The notes: generated from the sequence alone by a model not told the origin. Numbered from the stretch's first letter, positions 1 to 10,733 are shown. The stretch is DNA of 64,000 bases from Ascarosepion bandense (GCA_037127315.1 JBBBDQ010001187.1:900001-964000); one strand, 5' to 3'. Numbers and translations are program-made.

Positions 1-120
1 ACAAGATTAGTTGGGAAGAAATCAAATTTTTGCTCCCATAGAATACCTTCTGATGTGTCACCCATATCACGATTTTCGTAACGCCCGGCAAGCAAAATAA
101 CACACAATGTTCATCATTCG

Positions 121-817
121 TCATTGGCAAAACATGATTTCTTCAAACTTTCCCAACGGGACTAAGAAGCAGCAATGAAAGTAGGTAAAACCTCGAGTTT
201 CAACCTCCTCATCATAACAATTTTTAAAAGCACGCTGAACAAAGCCACTACGGATAACCAGGCAGGTGAGTGATGCCTGATCGTTAGTGAGACATTTTAA
301 CCAGAAGACCCAGAGCCGTAGTAAGCGAGCAACCTGCTTCGTAAGATGTAGTTCGTCTTTCAGATTAATTTGTATGAACCTCTTAACTAACACCTGACAA
401 TGTCTCACGCGACAACTCCTTGACGTCGCAATGGTCATTCATCTGTCGCACTTAATAGATATTTCAGAGCAATCCGATATTAACGATAAAAAAGTACTCA
501 TCTCCGGCCTTCATACGCGTGTCTTCCTTATAGAAATCACCCTCAGGACCGATTACAGACATTCGTTCTAGGCACTTGATGTGAAGCGTATTTTGACAGA
601 TCTTAGCATAAGCATACCCAGACCGCCTTAGGAAAAATGGAAGTACCAGGTCTTCCAACATACCTTCGAGGCCTCGCATCCCGACAAGAAAGTGAACAAG
701 AGCCTTACTAATAATATTAGTGCGGCAGATAGAAGTGGAAGTATCGAGAGTCGGTAAAGGAGCACAAATTAGACATGATTCTTTGACGATCACAGACCAA
801 CCTTCAACCATTTTCAT
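121..817 (-). pseudogene. LINE pol C-terminal region fragments
   Basis: Two open frames (464-817 and 121-438) lie downstream of the RT in the same orientation. The first holds LHIKCLERMSVIGPEGDFYKEDTR, which matches the style of the Tx1 post-RT region (hydrophobic-R-F-LERM...F-KED-R). The second carries spaced cysteines and histidines near its end (FTYFHCC...IMFCQ), as expected for the C-terminal Cys/His region. Assignment rests on order and style rather than on catalytic motifs. Confidence 0.5.
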
Positions 818-1032
818 TTACAACAAGAGTTCAGGACCAAACCTGACGCGGAGTAGCTTGACGTACATTGGAAAGGGCAGGGGTGGGTAAATCCCTTCTA
901 CGAATCAAACCGCAAGCCAACAAACCTATCGCGTTTGATCTTAGTTCCTGACACTATCTCTTACCCTCTGATTTATTTGCTGACGAGGTCAATCTTGTCT
1001 CTGCTCGACAAAAGAACAAAAGCGTGGTCAGC

Positions 1033-1386
1033 CTAGGCGGAATACATGGCTAAAGTGTTAGCACCCGTTAAGAAGATTCCACTTGGGACCGGATGCATCT
1101 TTGAATTTCGAATAAAAGCTTCCGACTCAAGAACGTAAAGCAAAGGCGAAAGCGGAAGGCAATGACGAATGGAACAAGACCATACGAAAGGATGCGAGTG
1201 AAACCCATTTATTTCTACTAGTGCACCAGGAGACCCATACAGCAGTAGGATTCCGGTGCGAAGTTGCAATCTAAAACAAACAGTTGTAATTACAGCTTCC
1301 AGAAATAAATAGTCAACCTTATCGAATGTCTTGGACTGATATAAATTGATCAGCGTTGTTTCACGGTCAACGTGTTCAATGGTCAA
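1033..1386 (-). pseudogene. LINE reverse transcriptase fragment
   Basis: The 117-residue frame reads LINLYQSKTFDKVDYLFLEAV (RT block A, consensus D..KAFD.VD, with Ala changed to Thr), then SIRHCLPLSPLLYVLE (block B, consensus S.RQG.PLSP.L). Continuing past the frame end at about 1032-1005, the expected YADD catalytic box is replaced by a tyrosine-serine-alanine-stop-alanine-aspartate stretch, so the active site is lost. Further remnants (SGTKIKRD, VGLRFDS, KGFTHPCPF) follow down to about 850. Confidence 0.8.
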
Positions 1387-1764
1387 GCGTAACTTATGAA
1401 GTTTGTTATGAAAAATCCTGGCCTTTACAACACAATCATATTAGGAGCTGATCCTGGAAATCTCCCTCACCAAATAATGATGCGTTCAATTTTCAGTATC
1501 CAGCCATTCTATCTATAGGCTTATCTGATCTGAGTAAACTATTGAATAAAAACGTAGACACTCTAAGTGCTATACATCATTTGTATTAACTAGGACTTTG
1601 TTGATGTAGCTAAAACACACAAACAAGGCCGAGCAGCTTCTGTTCACTACCTCCGTGTTCATTTCGATGCTAATTGACAAGATTAAACTTATTGATAATG
1701 TCTCTAAATGGTTTCACATCTCGGTTGTTAGTACCCTAACATTATCGGGGTCAAGGAGGGCATT

Positions 1765-2007
1765 CTAATCACCTCTGAAAAATTTCTGTCGAAATGTCGC
1801 TAAAATCAGTTTGATCGGTTGAAACAAATCAGATTGCCTAACACGGTCATTGGGCCCATAAACACTAGTGAGACGAAGAAGCTTATCATTTATGGTAACA
1901 TCAAGCACGCAAAGTCTACCCACCGGATCCACGAAAACTAGAGCAGATCTCAAATCATAACATTTGCTTATCAGCCAGGAAAACTTTTGGAAGGACCATA
2001 AAAACAT
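1765..2007 (-). pseudogene. LINE endonuclease domain fragment
   Basis: An 80-residue open frame contains DPVGRLCVLDVTINDKLLRL followed by TSVYGPNDR, the strand and loop preceding the catalytic region of apurinic-type LINE endonucleases. The domain would nick target DNA to prime reverse transcription. The N-terminal part continues in other frames at 2010-2175 (LNAHVLKSD, RRMRLTRDLQHL). The frame ends just after a GD that would normally begin the GDWN motif, so the catalytic domain is interrupted. Confidence 0.7.
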
Positions 2008-2179
2008 GTTTAGTATAGGGAAAAACTCTTCAACACAATTCTTTCACAATCGTAAGTTAAAAACTGGGTTTCCCATATACAGTAGACATTCACTCAAGAT
2101 GCTGAAGATCGCGAGTGAGCCTCATTCTGCGAGAGTCCGATTTCAGAACGTGGGCATTCAGATTAACACAGTGAGATTA

Positions 2180-5100
2180 TAAGACCGAAAAGGGTTGTTA
2201 TTCAGCATTGAACCTACTCGGGGTGATGACAACAAATACCTCTTTCATTGAATCTAGACCCAATTAACATCTTATGACATCATCACGAGAGAGGTCACAA
2301 ATATACAAAAAGAAACTTTTGTGCTCTAAAAGGAAGAGATGAACAAAAAGCGAGAGCTTCCCAGCACAATACTTTTGCAGTCTTTAGCCTTTTCCTTGTC
2401 AAACTATGCCATTGTCGGTAGGGGCACGTTGATATTGGCCTCCGCTATAGCGCCCCATATAAGCTGCGCACGCGAGCCTGACTGCACAATTGTTAAAAAA
2501 ATCTTTCTCTACGAGGATTTTCCACGTTGCCCTACGAGCTATTAAAGTGTGTAGGGTTGTCTCTGATTTTTTCCCTGTAGGCTTCAGCAAACTGAGGTCT
2601 TATTGTTTGGCTCTTTTCTGTGCCCCTAACAACGAATTCTTTCATACGGAAGGCGTCGTTTTTAGTAGGTAATGTACGTCAAAGCCCAATAGGGTATAAG
2701 ACCGCATTGGTCCGTGCCGCGGAACTATTAGTATAGGGCAATGACCGGAAGTACAGAGGCCTTTTTTGCTGGAGAGAAAGAAGTTTCTCCTCACTTCCAA
2801 CAAACTGGTTTTCGATTGGTCACAATGACTCCATTCCTCGTTCAGTTTGTTAGATGTGGTACTTAATATTTAGCCAAACTAACAGGAATAGGTAGCTCAA
2901 ATGTCAAGGAGTAATGTAGATCTTACGACTACTATTTATATAGTAGAAATTTGTATATGCACAAAACAGGATCAAATGAAGCCTCGTATTCTTTAAAATA
3001 TATAGGAGTAAATCTTGAAGATATTTTTATTTATTGATTTGAGACAACATTTTTAATAGTCTCATCTCTAAAGCCCATTAAGACGCAAGGAGGTACTGAG
3101 TGAAAAATAATATAAAAATAGCAAAATATTATTAAGCAGAGAGAAGAATAAAAAACCGAGAATTAATACGACAGAACATAACGCTTGACTTTGCATTTTC
3201 ATGTTTGAACGTTAACTTTGACTGGACAGCAAAAATTCCGGATGAGAGTTCCACAAGGAAGAAGTTCAAGAAAAGAAAATATTAAGATATGAATGACGAT
3301 TACATTTATAAATTTTAACTCTAAAATGATGAAACTTAGCAGCCTGTTTAATACTGCGCATAAATTTGCAAACCTGGTTTAACAAATAAGAATGATCATC
3401 AGAAGAATAAGTAGAAAGGGTACAGGGAAGTCATATTAATAGCGGTGGGAAAGTTACTAGCTAAGATCGTTTTCAAATGATAGTTAACCGTTCTTGGCCT
3501 GACTAAAATCTACATCCAGTTACAAGGCCACAGATTGTGAGAATGGTTGTTTTGGAGAAACCTGGAACCACGTCTTGACTGCTTTTGTTCCCATGTTTAC
3601 TCTGACTTGAGGACGTACTACCTATTAAGCGCCCAGCTAAGCGAAAATTATGAACTCCAGCATATAAATTAGGAGTACACTGTTATAATAAAATGGCCAG
3701 CAATATTTTTATAGAAAAATGACTAGAAATACAGTTTAAAGCAAAATGACCAATGATAGATTTTATGGTAAAATTAGAATCAATGTTACACTAATAACGT
3801 AAAAGTAAGTTTGATATTAAAATCCGTAGCGATACCTTTTCAAAGAAAAAATACGGGCAATATATTCTATGAACTGCAAAATACATTTCTATAAAAATAC
3901 ACTTTCTTTTGAATGTATAAAATAAACTACAAATATCTATAATCGAAAGGATAAAATACAACTCAAAATAATTAGACTTTGACATTAAATAAGCCATAGA
4001 GGTTGATATGACATCAAACAAAATCAGATAATCAAGGATGATAAATAACCCACCTGTGAATAATTAGATGTCATGCTCATCAATCTCAAGAAACTTCAAG
4101 CCTAACGAGGTCTTTGAATGTTATGACTCAACATTTTAGGTAAATATTTTGGTTATATCGCGTTGGATAGGGGCGCTGAAAAACTACGTTCGACTTAATC
4201 AGTGTCTTATTCCTAAGTAGCACCATTTTTAATTGATATATCGGTGACAAATGATGCAACAGTGTCGGACCCCGATTAAACGTATAAATGCATTAAATTT
4301 CAGGATGTTTGTTTGGGGAGAGATTGCAAATTGAATGATAGTTGTTGAAATTCTAAGGAAAGTGTGTTGAATGGTTAAGCAGAAAACTAAAGAGAAAACG
4401 TGTTAAAAATCGTTTTAAAATAATAAAATTAAATTAAGAATATTTCCAAGGCGAATCGAGCTTGGATCTTTTTCTAGTAAGGGTTCAGTAAAAAGGAAAA
4501 CTATGATTCCCTACCTAATTAAACTTCCCGATCAAAAAAGACGATTAATATATTATTTAAATTCTTGCGTTGTGAAAAACAGTAAAACTGATGTTTCTTT
4601 AAAATACACAGTTGAGCATATGTATTTTCGCATAAAATAATGTTCAAAACTATTCTTGACAAAGAACAAAAAATATCTGGTATATTACAACTAATTTAGG
4701 TTTATCACAACTAATTTAGGTTTATCACACAGGAAAAATTATCTTTACAGAAAAATAATTTGGAAGACTTGAAAGATCGCTTAAGATTTCTATGTGAATT
4801 TTCTCAGCAATTATTATAGTCATCATAATTTTGGATTTCTGGCAGAATTAAAAAATCTGTTGTTCAATTTACGGAAATATGAACATTGTAGGAATAAGAA
4901 ATTAAGAATTAAAATAAACACACTTCTTCACTTTTACAAAAATTCACACTGGCGTGTGAAATCCTGGTTTTTCCCAAATAGAAAAGTATTGACCATGTGC
5001 TTAAAGAAAAAGTAGAAACCAGATTTCGCAAATAGGTGTTAAATGGATTTATTGACCAATGGGAGCAACTTGCAAGACGTAAGGACTTCGCGAGTCAGTG

Positions 5101-5290
5101 ATAGATTAACAAAGACTATAAATGACCTCGGTCAGCGTTAACCAGTCAGTCAGGGGATGGAAGCTGCAAAGACGACAAGCTAAAATGTAACAAGAGAAGC
5201 TTCAAGATGACCCCGACATTTGTCCTCGTTCTCTTTCCTTCTGCTAATTTGTTCTACTACTTATACATCCAAAGACATTCCAACTGAAGA
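2180..5290. other. AT-rich stretch without recognisable gene
   Basis: Only short chance frames are present and no splice-bounded coding stretch was recognised. The segment around 3990-4030 resembles 49000-49020 (a 'tagaggttgatatgacatca'-type phrase in both), suggesting a dispersed low-copy repeat. From 2180 to 2900 the base composition is still like the LINE to the left. Confidence 0.5.
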
Positions 5291-5350
5291 CATACATACA
5301 TACATACATACATACATACATACATACATACATACGTACATACATACGCA
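5291..5350. repeat. (CATA)n microsatellite
   Basis: About 15 tandem CATA units with two CGTA/CGCA interruptions near the right end. A short frame crossing it translates as repeated His-Thr-Tyr-Ile and is not a gene. Confidence 0.95.
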
Positions 5351-6084
5351 TATACTCTTTCAACAATTACTACTACGAACATTTTTCTACAACTCTGGAT
5401 ACCCATTACTTTATCAATGAACACGAACTCTACTCTTTACTTCTTAATAATGTTTCTAATTGCACATTAACTTCTATAGCTTTTGTTTTTATTTCCTTTA
5501 AAAAAAATTTTTTTTTAAATGCAAAACATATATTTTATAACTTACACTATTCCACACAATTCCACATAGTCCACCTGCCGACAACCAACCTTCTGATGAA
5601 AACCTTCTGATGGTGATAAACCTGATTAAATTTGTAAACCGTAGGGTGTTCTGTTAAATATGACACCAGACCGAATCAAAGAAAAATTAACCAGCTCTCT
5701 ACAGCTTCAATATAATGAAATTGGCCTTTTTGAATTTTTCTTTTCTGTTACCAGTCTAAGTAACGGACGTCATCACTGATTTTTATCGGGAAATAATTCC
5801 CTGTATAAAGCCAGCGCGTATTTCGCTTGGTGGTCATTTTCCCGAGAGTCGAAGAGACGTCGGTTACGAGGTACACATCTTAATTTCACATCTCGGATTG
5901 TCTCGGAATTACATGTAAGACAGTCATCCCCAAAAAGCACACCAACAATGCCCAAGTCAGGGTGAAAAGGCAGACAGGCTCATGACCGAAAAATTGAATA
6001 AAAATCAGGAAACTAAACATCACTCTGTTCCAACCAGAATATCCAAATGAAAAGTTTTTGATTTGCAGTAGCTATTAAAATCAT
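5351..6084. other. No gene seen
   Basis: Unique-looking AT-rich DNA, presumably 3' flank of the GPCR exon to its right. A segment at 5591-5625 contains CTGATGA followed by an ACC/GGT hairpin but lacks the GAA of a hammerhead core. Confidence 0.4.
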
Positions 6085-6090
6085 TTTATT
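6085..6090 (-). promoter_or_regulatory. Candidate poly(A) signal of the GPCR exon
   Basis: AATAAA on the minus strand about 100 bases beyond the stop codon of the GPCR exon. Spacing fits a short 3' UTR, but in AT-rich DNA the hexamer is common by chance. Confidence 0.35.
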
Positions 6091-6187
6091 CAACTAGTTT
6101 TTCTTTAAATTCACTAAATCTGTTACTAGAGCTAGCAACAGTGATGTGCATTTTATCAAAGGTATTTCCTCGTACACTCTGGCAAAA

Positions 6188-6388
6188 TTAGCAAAAGTTT
6201 AGCAAAGCCACATGCATGCAATTCTCGACTGGAAATATGCAATCTTCTCTATGGCAAACAGCGTATATCAGGGGGTTCATAATAGATTCCGCCGTTAATC
6301 CCACTGTCGTAAAGTTTTCGGAAAACCAATTCATCCATTTCGAGACAAAACACATGCCCCAACCGAGGATGGGAAAAAAGATGAATGG
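6188..6388 (-). CDS. Terminal exon of a rhodopsin-family (class A) GPCR
   Basis: Read on the minus strand, a pyrimidine-rich run and acceptor (TTACCTTACAG) precede an open frame of 66 codons ending in TAA at 6190-6188. It begins PFIFFPILGWGMCF, which fits the second half of transmembrane helix 6 directly after the CWxP motif, so the intron seems to split CWLP|F. An extracellular loop 3 segment (VSKWMNWFSENFT) follows. Helix 7 then reads TVGLTAESIMNPLIYAV, with the diagnostic NPxxY (NPLIY), followed by a helix-8 start CHRED and a short tail ending LLNFC. The receptor would be a plasma-membrane signalling protein; its ligand cannot be told. No other exon of it was found, so upstream exons lie beyond a long intron or are lost. 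The intact frame, splice site and NPxxY argue for a real gene. A processed pseudogene is unlikely because of the acceptor; an isolated duplicated exon remains possible. Confidence 0.8.
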   Translation of the reverse strand, partial: PFIFFPILGWGMCFVSKWMNWFSENFTTVGLTAESIMNPLIYAVCHREDCIFPVENCMHVALLNFC

Positions 6389-6399
6389 CTGTAAGGTAA

Positions 6400-7110
6400 G
6401 ATAGCTAGTGGAGCTAGTGACAGGCGACTGTGAGAAAAGAGATGAGACAGAGCTTAGAACCGATGATAGAGCACTATGTGATTTGACAAGTGAGAGGTGT
6501 TGATAAAACCGTCAACAATAAAGAGCTGTCAATACCAATGAATCTCGGAAATATTCTCTGACGATCTTTTCAAAAAAGTTGTATAATTTTAAATTAATGG
6601 ATGCGATATAAAAAGAATTACCCATTATTCAGACATTAGAATTTACTCATTATTAAAAAAAAACTGAAACAAACATATTTGCAAAAATAGATTCAAATTT
6701 TGCATAATGCTTTCTAACATTATTTTGTTTTATTGTTAAATGTTTAATTCAATAAAACAGGTTAATATTGGTACGTTCTAAGAGGCACAGGCAAATCCAG
6801 TTTCCAAAATAAACCATCTAGAGCTGGGTATTTCGAATGGGTCACTACTGAGGATTTTGTTGAGGATTTTGCGATAAAAACAAACAAGATTAAACAACAC
6901 CAATTGCTCGTAAGTGCCTCCACGTGTAGAACAAATTGGTAAAGAGACGAGATGCAGCATTGCACACACAAATTCTCCGTTTGTTTAAATGGATTATTTT
7001 CTCTTTGTAGATGCTGGTCAAAAAACGAAACGATAGATTATACACGTCTTCGCTAGGAGATATTCCTGAAGGTTTCAGAGCAGATTTAAAACGAGGGAAA
7101 CTGCTGTGTT
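6400..7110. other. Probable intron of the GPCR gene, no repeat recognised
   Basis: Lies immediately upstream (minus strand) of the GPCR acceptor. Two overlapping minus frames at 6762-6971 have no membrane-helix or receptor motif and look like chance. Confidence 0.4.
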
Positions 7111-7113
7111 TTC

Positions 7114-7147
7114 TGACGTTTCGAAATTACTCTTGGTGCTCATTGAA
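7114..7147 (-). other. Degenerate PLE-type hammerhead region
   Basis: Minus strand reads CTTCAATGAGCACC, a loop, then TTTCGAAACGTC. The CGAAACGTC half of a hammerhead is intact, but the CTGATGA half is changed to TTCAATGA. This would not be active. It marks the edge of an old Penelope-like terminal region. Confidence 0.3.
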
Positions 7148-7189
7148 GAAGTAGGGTAAGTAAATAATAGATCAAATGTTGGCGTTATA

Positions 7190-7488
7190 TAAGTTAGTTA
7201 AGTGCCATACGTGATACATGCTTGGGCGATCAGGTCTCGAAAGAGACTTGACTGACTGAGTGGAAGATTATCCTGCAGTAGGTTGCCATTACATTCTATG
7301 GTAGACTGGTTGGCAGCCAAGACTATAGAACCAAATCAGTTCTGTTTTTTAACCCATAACTGGAGGAAAGAGACGGATTAATACCTTTCCAAACGGTATT
7401 TGCGCGTAAGTAAATGCAAGGAATTCAACTGGAATTCGAACTCGGATCCCCGATTTCTCTTTCCGAGCCGATATCCACTGCACCATAT
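7190..7488 (-). mobile_element. SINE-1 copy 1 (tRNA-derived)
   Basis: On the minus strand the SINE starts TGGTGCAGTGGAT (box A, TRGYNNARNGG), then GAGTTCGAATTCC (box B), and ends with the family tail GTATGGCACTTAACTAAC. It is inserted directly after the A/T tail of the LINE-B fragment at 7489-7870. Confidence 0.85.
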
Positions 7489-7870
7489 TTTTTTTTATAA
7501 AAGTTTCACCCCAAGCAAGGCATGTCACTTCCACTACTGCGCAGGGGGCTACATAGAGTGGAGAAAGGATGACTAAATATATGAAATGTCAGAGGTTAGG
7601 TGATAGGCGGGTAGGGATACCGAGAATGGTTAAATATAGGAAATGTCAGAGGGTGGGTGATAGACGGGTAAGGATACCGAGAATGGTTAAATATAGGAAA
7701 TGTCAGAGGGTGGGTGATAGGCGGGTAAGGATACCGAGAATGAGGGTTGGGTAGATGAGTGTTCTGAGAATAATTGGGAGTTACGGTGATAGTAAGTGTC
7801 TATTGACCCTACATTTAAACACCTGAAGATTGTAGCTCTCGGGAAAGCAGACTTGTGGAAGGGAGAGAGA
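7489..7870 (-). mobile_element. LINE-B 3' end, copy 1
   Basis: Minus strand carries the remnant of the pol C-terminus near 7870 (the 'CTTTCCCGAGAGCTACAATC' region), then 3' UTR, then the family end TGTAGCCCCCTGCGCAGTAG, GCCTTGCTTGGGGTGAAA and a T/A tail. It contains the 57-bp minisatellite described next. Confidence 0.6.
7568..7738 (+). repeat. 57-bp minisatellite, three units, inside LINE-B 3' UTR
   Basis: Three consecutive 57-bp units start ATGACTAAATATA / ATGGTTAAATATA / ATGGTTAAATATA and end ACCGAGA; the second and third differ at one base. Because 57 is a multiple of 3, a repeat peptide frame results, which is not a gene. The related LINE-B copy at 61935-62280 has a single unit, so the expansion is local. 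Confidence 0.9.
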
Positions 7871-9741
7871 AAAGAAGCGAGAAAAGAAGCTGTTGGAGTA
7901 GAATTTACGGTTACATCTTATCTGTTTCTAATCTAGTAGACGTGGTGAAGACGTCTCGCATTTCTCTTGGAAAGAGATTAATGGTTTTGATGATAGCATA
8001 TGTGGCAATTTCGAATTATAACTATACGCAATTAATTCTTAATCCTTATAACAACGAATCTCTAAACTTTCATTGACGTAAACCTAATTTTTTAAATATT
8101 ATGTTAAAGTGTATGGTGGGTAAATGTCCATGACGTTAGTGGTAGAGTTTGGTGATAAATAATTTTAAAGCACACGGGGTGTTTGAGTTAAAATATACAA
8201 ACTTATAATTTATAGGAAATGAAATCGAGTGCATTTTCATGTTTTGATTATAATGTATGCACTCTTAAAAGAGTAAATAGGTCATACGTTAACAAAGACA
8301 AAACCAGCACAGGATATCTTTTAAGGCATTGGGAATACGCAATTGTCTTATTAAAAGAGAAAAATGATGCACTTAAAAAGATGAAAGTAAAGAGTGCATC
8401 AATTGTTAACGTTGATAAAGTTTAAAAAAAATAAAGAAAGAGCTTTAAAATACAGAAAGTATTTGAAAAAAAAAATGAATCCAAAAATAAAGAGATGAAA
8501 TGTACCAAGATCTAGATATTAAAATGAGACAAAAAGTTATTAGGAAAACAATGAAAATAACAATTGTAATGAATATGTAATGAATATATATACGCCTTGG
8601 TTCCTCCTTACTGGAATGTGATTGGCTGGCGTCAGCCATAAATACAGACAAAGGCAAGGACGTCCACACACACACACAGATATCTTCCATAAGAGGTCCA
8701 TTGATCTTCCACTATTGACTACTCCTACGTCTCAGGATACGGCACACGACGTCTACGTACTAGACCGACCTACGCGGTTACCTTTGCCTAAACTACTTAA
8801 CTACCTCGCATCGATATATATCCCTTTTCGGGACAAATCAATAACTTTGAAGATAAAAAAATAATCAAGCAATGAATAATAAAAGAAAGCAAACTACTGA
8901 AGAAAAATAAAAACGAAAACGAAATGGTGTTGGGAAGAACAAAATAAAAAAGTAGAAAATGTATTGAGACAACACCATGAAGATAAAAAAGGAAATATAT
9001 TTGTATAATCTCGCGTGAATAACGCTAAAAAGGGGATTTGGAAAATACTGAGGACATTTAACTGCAAATCTAAGGGAAATATAACGAAATGAATTTAGAA
9101 ATGATTGAAGGTCTTAGAAAAATGGAACACAACAATAACACAAAATATTCAGAAAAATGTTAGAGGAAAACGAATGAAAATAAAGAGATTTCTTTCCTGA
9201 TATAATCTCGTACCAAAATGGAAGTTTTCAACACATACTACCGTATATCGCTACTGTCTAATGACATTGCAATTTTTTAAACGTTAGAACAATTTCATTT
9301 CTTTTCATTTTCCTTATTATATTTTACTGCCGGCAATTATTGAGTTTACCTTTTTCAAAGATGTGGTAAACATGGATATCGAAATAACTTTACTGAAATT
9401 ATTGTTGTCATTAAATGGTTGTCATGAGAAATAAAAAAAAAGTTTGTAAAAATGAATAAATAACTAGCATTGACTATGTTTAATTTAATTTTATTTATAT
9501 CTAAAAATATGGCTTCCTAATTTGAGGGACTGTCCTCTTTTTATTGCGGGGTTCACCATTTTTATTTCTGACCGTTATTGTAACGAATATCATTTGAATA
9601 TTTCCCAAGACTTTGTTTTTTAAATTGGCAAAATTAAAATTAACCATATTTTACAATCTCAAGTCTGTCTCTGAATCTATGTACCATCATGTACCGTAAC
9701 TTGCACGCACAGACATACACAAAGAAAAAGACACACACACA

Positions 9742-9744
<3 letters not shown>
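7871..9744. other. AT-rich DNA, no gene; promoter-like patch at 8600-8650
   Basis: Only short chance frames. At 8600-8650 a compact block holds an inverted CCAAT box (GATTGGC), a GCGTCA element and a TATA-like ATAAATA in conventional order, then a (CA)n run. It could be the promoter of an LTR or of an unrecognised gene. Confidence 0.35.

Positions 9745-9797
<53 letters not shown>
9745..9797. repeat. (TA)n microsatellite
   Basis: About 26 TA units immediately upstream of the LINE-D coding fragment; a second (TA)n tract at 10594-10626 closes the other side. Confidence 0.95.
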
Positions 9798-9798
<1 letters not shown>

Positions 9799-9800
9799 CT

Positions 9801-10590
9801 GTGTGTATCAGGCAAGACATGCGTCTGCAAACCTTCCACGTGAGAAGTATATATGGATTCTTATGGCAAAACAAGGTGCCTAACACTGAGAGCCTGTCTC
9901 GAGCTGGTCTCTCTACCATGTTCACACTTCTTAAACAGCGCAGACTCCGCTGGCTAAGCCATGTTCCCCGCATGACTGACGGTCGCATTCAAAGAAACCT
10001 CCTGTATGGAATGCTTGTCTCTGCAGGAAGACCCACTGGGCGACCACAACTGCGGTATCGGGACATCATAAAACACGATTCGAAAGATGTGGGCATCAAC
10101 ACGGAGTCATGGAAGAGCGCAGCATTCAACCGGTTCAAATGGAGATGAACCCTGACCCAACAACCTTTAATCAAGGTAGGAGGAACTAACAAAAGTTACC
10201 ATGGAGAGGCGGGTTTGCAGGAAGCAAAATGACAGCTCCGACAGTCCAGAAACAAAACATAAATGCAGCCTCTGCAACAAAGGTTGTTGGGTCAGGGTTC
10301 ATCTCCATTTGAACCGGTTGAATGCTGCGCTCTTCCATGACTCCGTGTTGATGCCCACATCTTTCGAATCGTGTTTTATGATGTCCCGATACCGCAGTTG
10401 TGGTCGCCCAGTGGGTCTTCCTGCAGAGACAAGCATTCCATACAGGAGGTTTCTTTGAATGCGACCGTCAGTCATGCGGGGAACATGAGACTGTTACTCT
10501 TCCACATCGGTTTTGCAGTCACAGACGCCGATTCTCCAGCCAAGCAGACAACTAGGATTCTACCCATGGTCAACTCTGACCGACGGTGCC
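9801..10590 (+). mobile_element. LINE-D 3' end with C-terminal Cys/His knuckle
   Basis: The 115-residue frame at 9801-10148 reads LKQRRLRWLSHVPRMTDGRI, GRPTGRPQLRYRDIIK and NTESWKSAAFNRFKWR, the typical C-terminal segment of a widespread invertebrate LINE pol. Past the TGA at 10146 the frame-shifted continuation gives KHKCSLCNK, the first half of the terminal zinc knuckle. Its natural second half (DCYSST..LQSQ) reappears at 10488 after an inserted inverted copy of 9960-10168. The element is truncated at its 5' side by the (TA)n tract. Confidence 0.8.
9960..10487. repeat. 209-bp inverted repeat inside LINE-D
   Basis: Arm 1 is 9960-10168 and arm 2 is 10279-10487, the exact reverse complement as far as I can align it by eye, with a 110-base spacer (10169-10278). 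Arm 2 splits the zinc-knuckle coding region. Identity far above that of surrounding decayed repeats suggests a recent inverted duplication or ongoing arm-to-arm gene conversion. Confidence 0.9.

Positions 10591-10593
<3 letters not shown>

Positions 10594-10626
<33 letters not shown>
10594..10626. repeat. (TA)n microsatellite
   Basis: Lies between the end of LINE-D and the hammerhead-bearing end of the Penelope-like element. Confidence 0.95.
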
Positions 10627-10630
<4 letters not shown>

Positions 10631-10666
10631 TGTAATCGTTGTTACAATGTTTTTAAATTCATAGTG

Positions 10667-10733
10667 TCACTACACAAAAATTTTTCATGTTTCGAAGCCA
10701 GCCCATTATGTTTTTGGCTTCTTCCTCAGGTGA
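10667..10733 (-). ncRNA. Hammerhead ribozyme (PLE-associated), apparently intact
   Basis: RNA from the minus strand has stem I UCAC/GUGA, core CUGAGGA, stem II GAAGCC/GGCUUC (one bulged A), core GAA, and an 8-bp stem III (ACAUGAAA with UUUUGUGU, loop AAU, two wobbles). Cleavage would follow the A of GUA. Every conserved core base is present. Self-cleavage at this end is expected for PLEs, whose terminal repeats are known to encode hammerheads. Confidence 0.8.

Larger units (their letters stand above)
121..2175 (-). mobile_element. Decayed Tx1/L1-like LINE (endonuclease + reverse transcriptase)
   Basis: Read on the minus strand, fragments appear in the order expected for a non-LTR retrotransposon pol: endonuclease start near 2175-2010, endonuclease middle 2007-1765, reverse transcriptase 1386-1033, post-RT connector 1030-820, and C-terminal region 817-121. 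Frames change between blocks and stops are common, so the copy is dead. The wording of the blocks (VLDVTINDKLLRLTSVYGPND; SIRH..PLSPLLYVLE; SGTKIKRD) resembles the Tx1/L1 type. GC is visibly higher here than in the AT-rich DNA to the right. The segment from 2180 to 2900 could be the ORF1 part, but I do not recognise it. Confidence 0.75.

Noticed and set aside
5591..5625. CTGATGAAAACC...GGTGATAAACC as a hammerhead
   Set aside because: The invariant GAA after stem II is replaced by GAUAAA; the remaining match is short enough to be chance.
7569..7754. Repeat protein with three 19-residue units
   Set aside because: The 57-bp units lie in the 3' UTR of LINE-B on the opposite strand and the frame is a by-product of the unit length.
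9677..9988. Long frames running through (TA)n tracts (also at 18429, 27235, 27898, 30014, 46809)
   Set aside because: They translate microsatellites as Ile-Tyr repeats and only pick up flanking codons.
10201..10458. 85-residue frame with a CxxC knuckle start
   Set aside because: It begins in the LINE-D knuckle but then reads through the inverted arm, so its second half is antisense LINE sequence.
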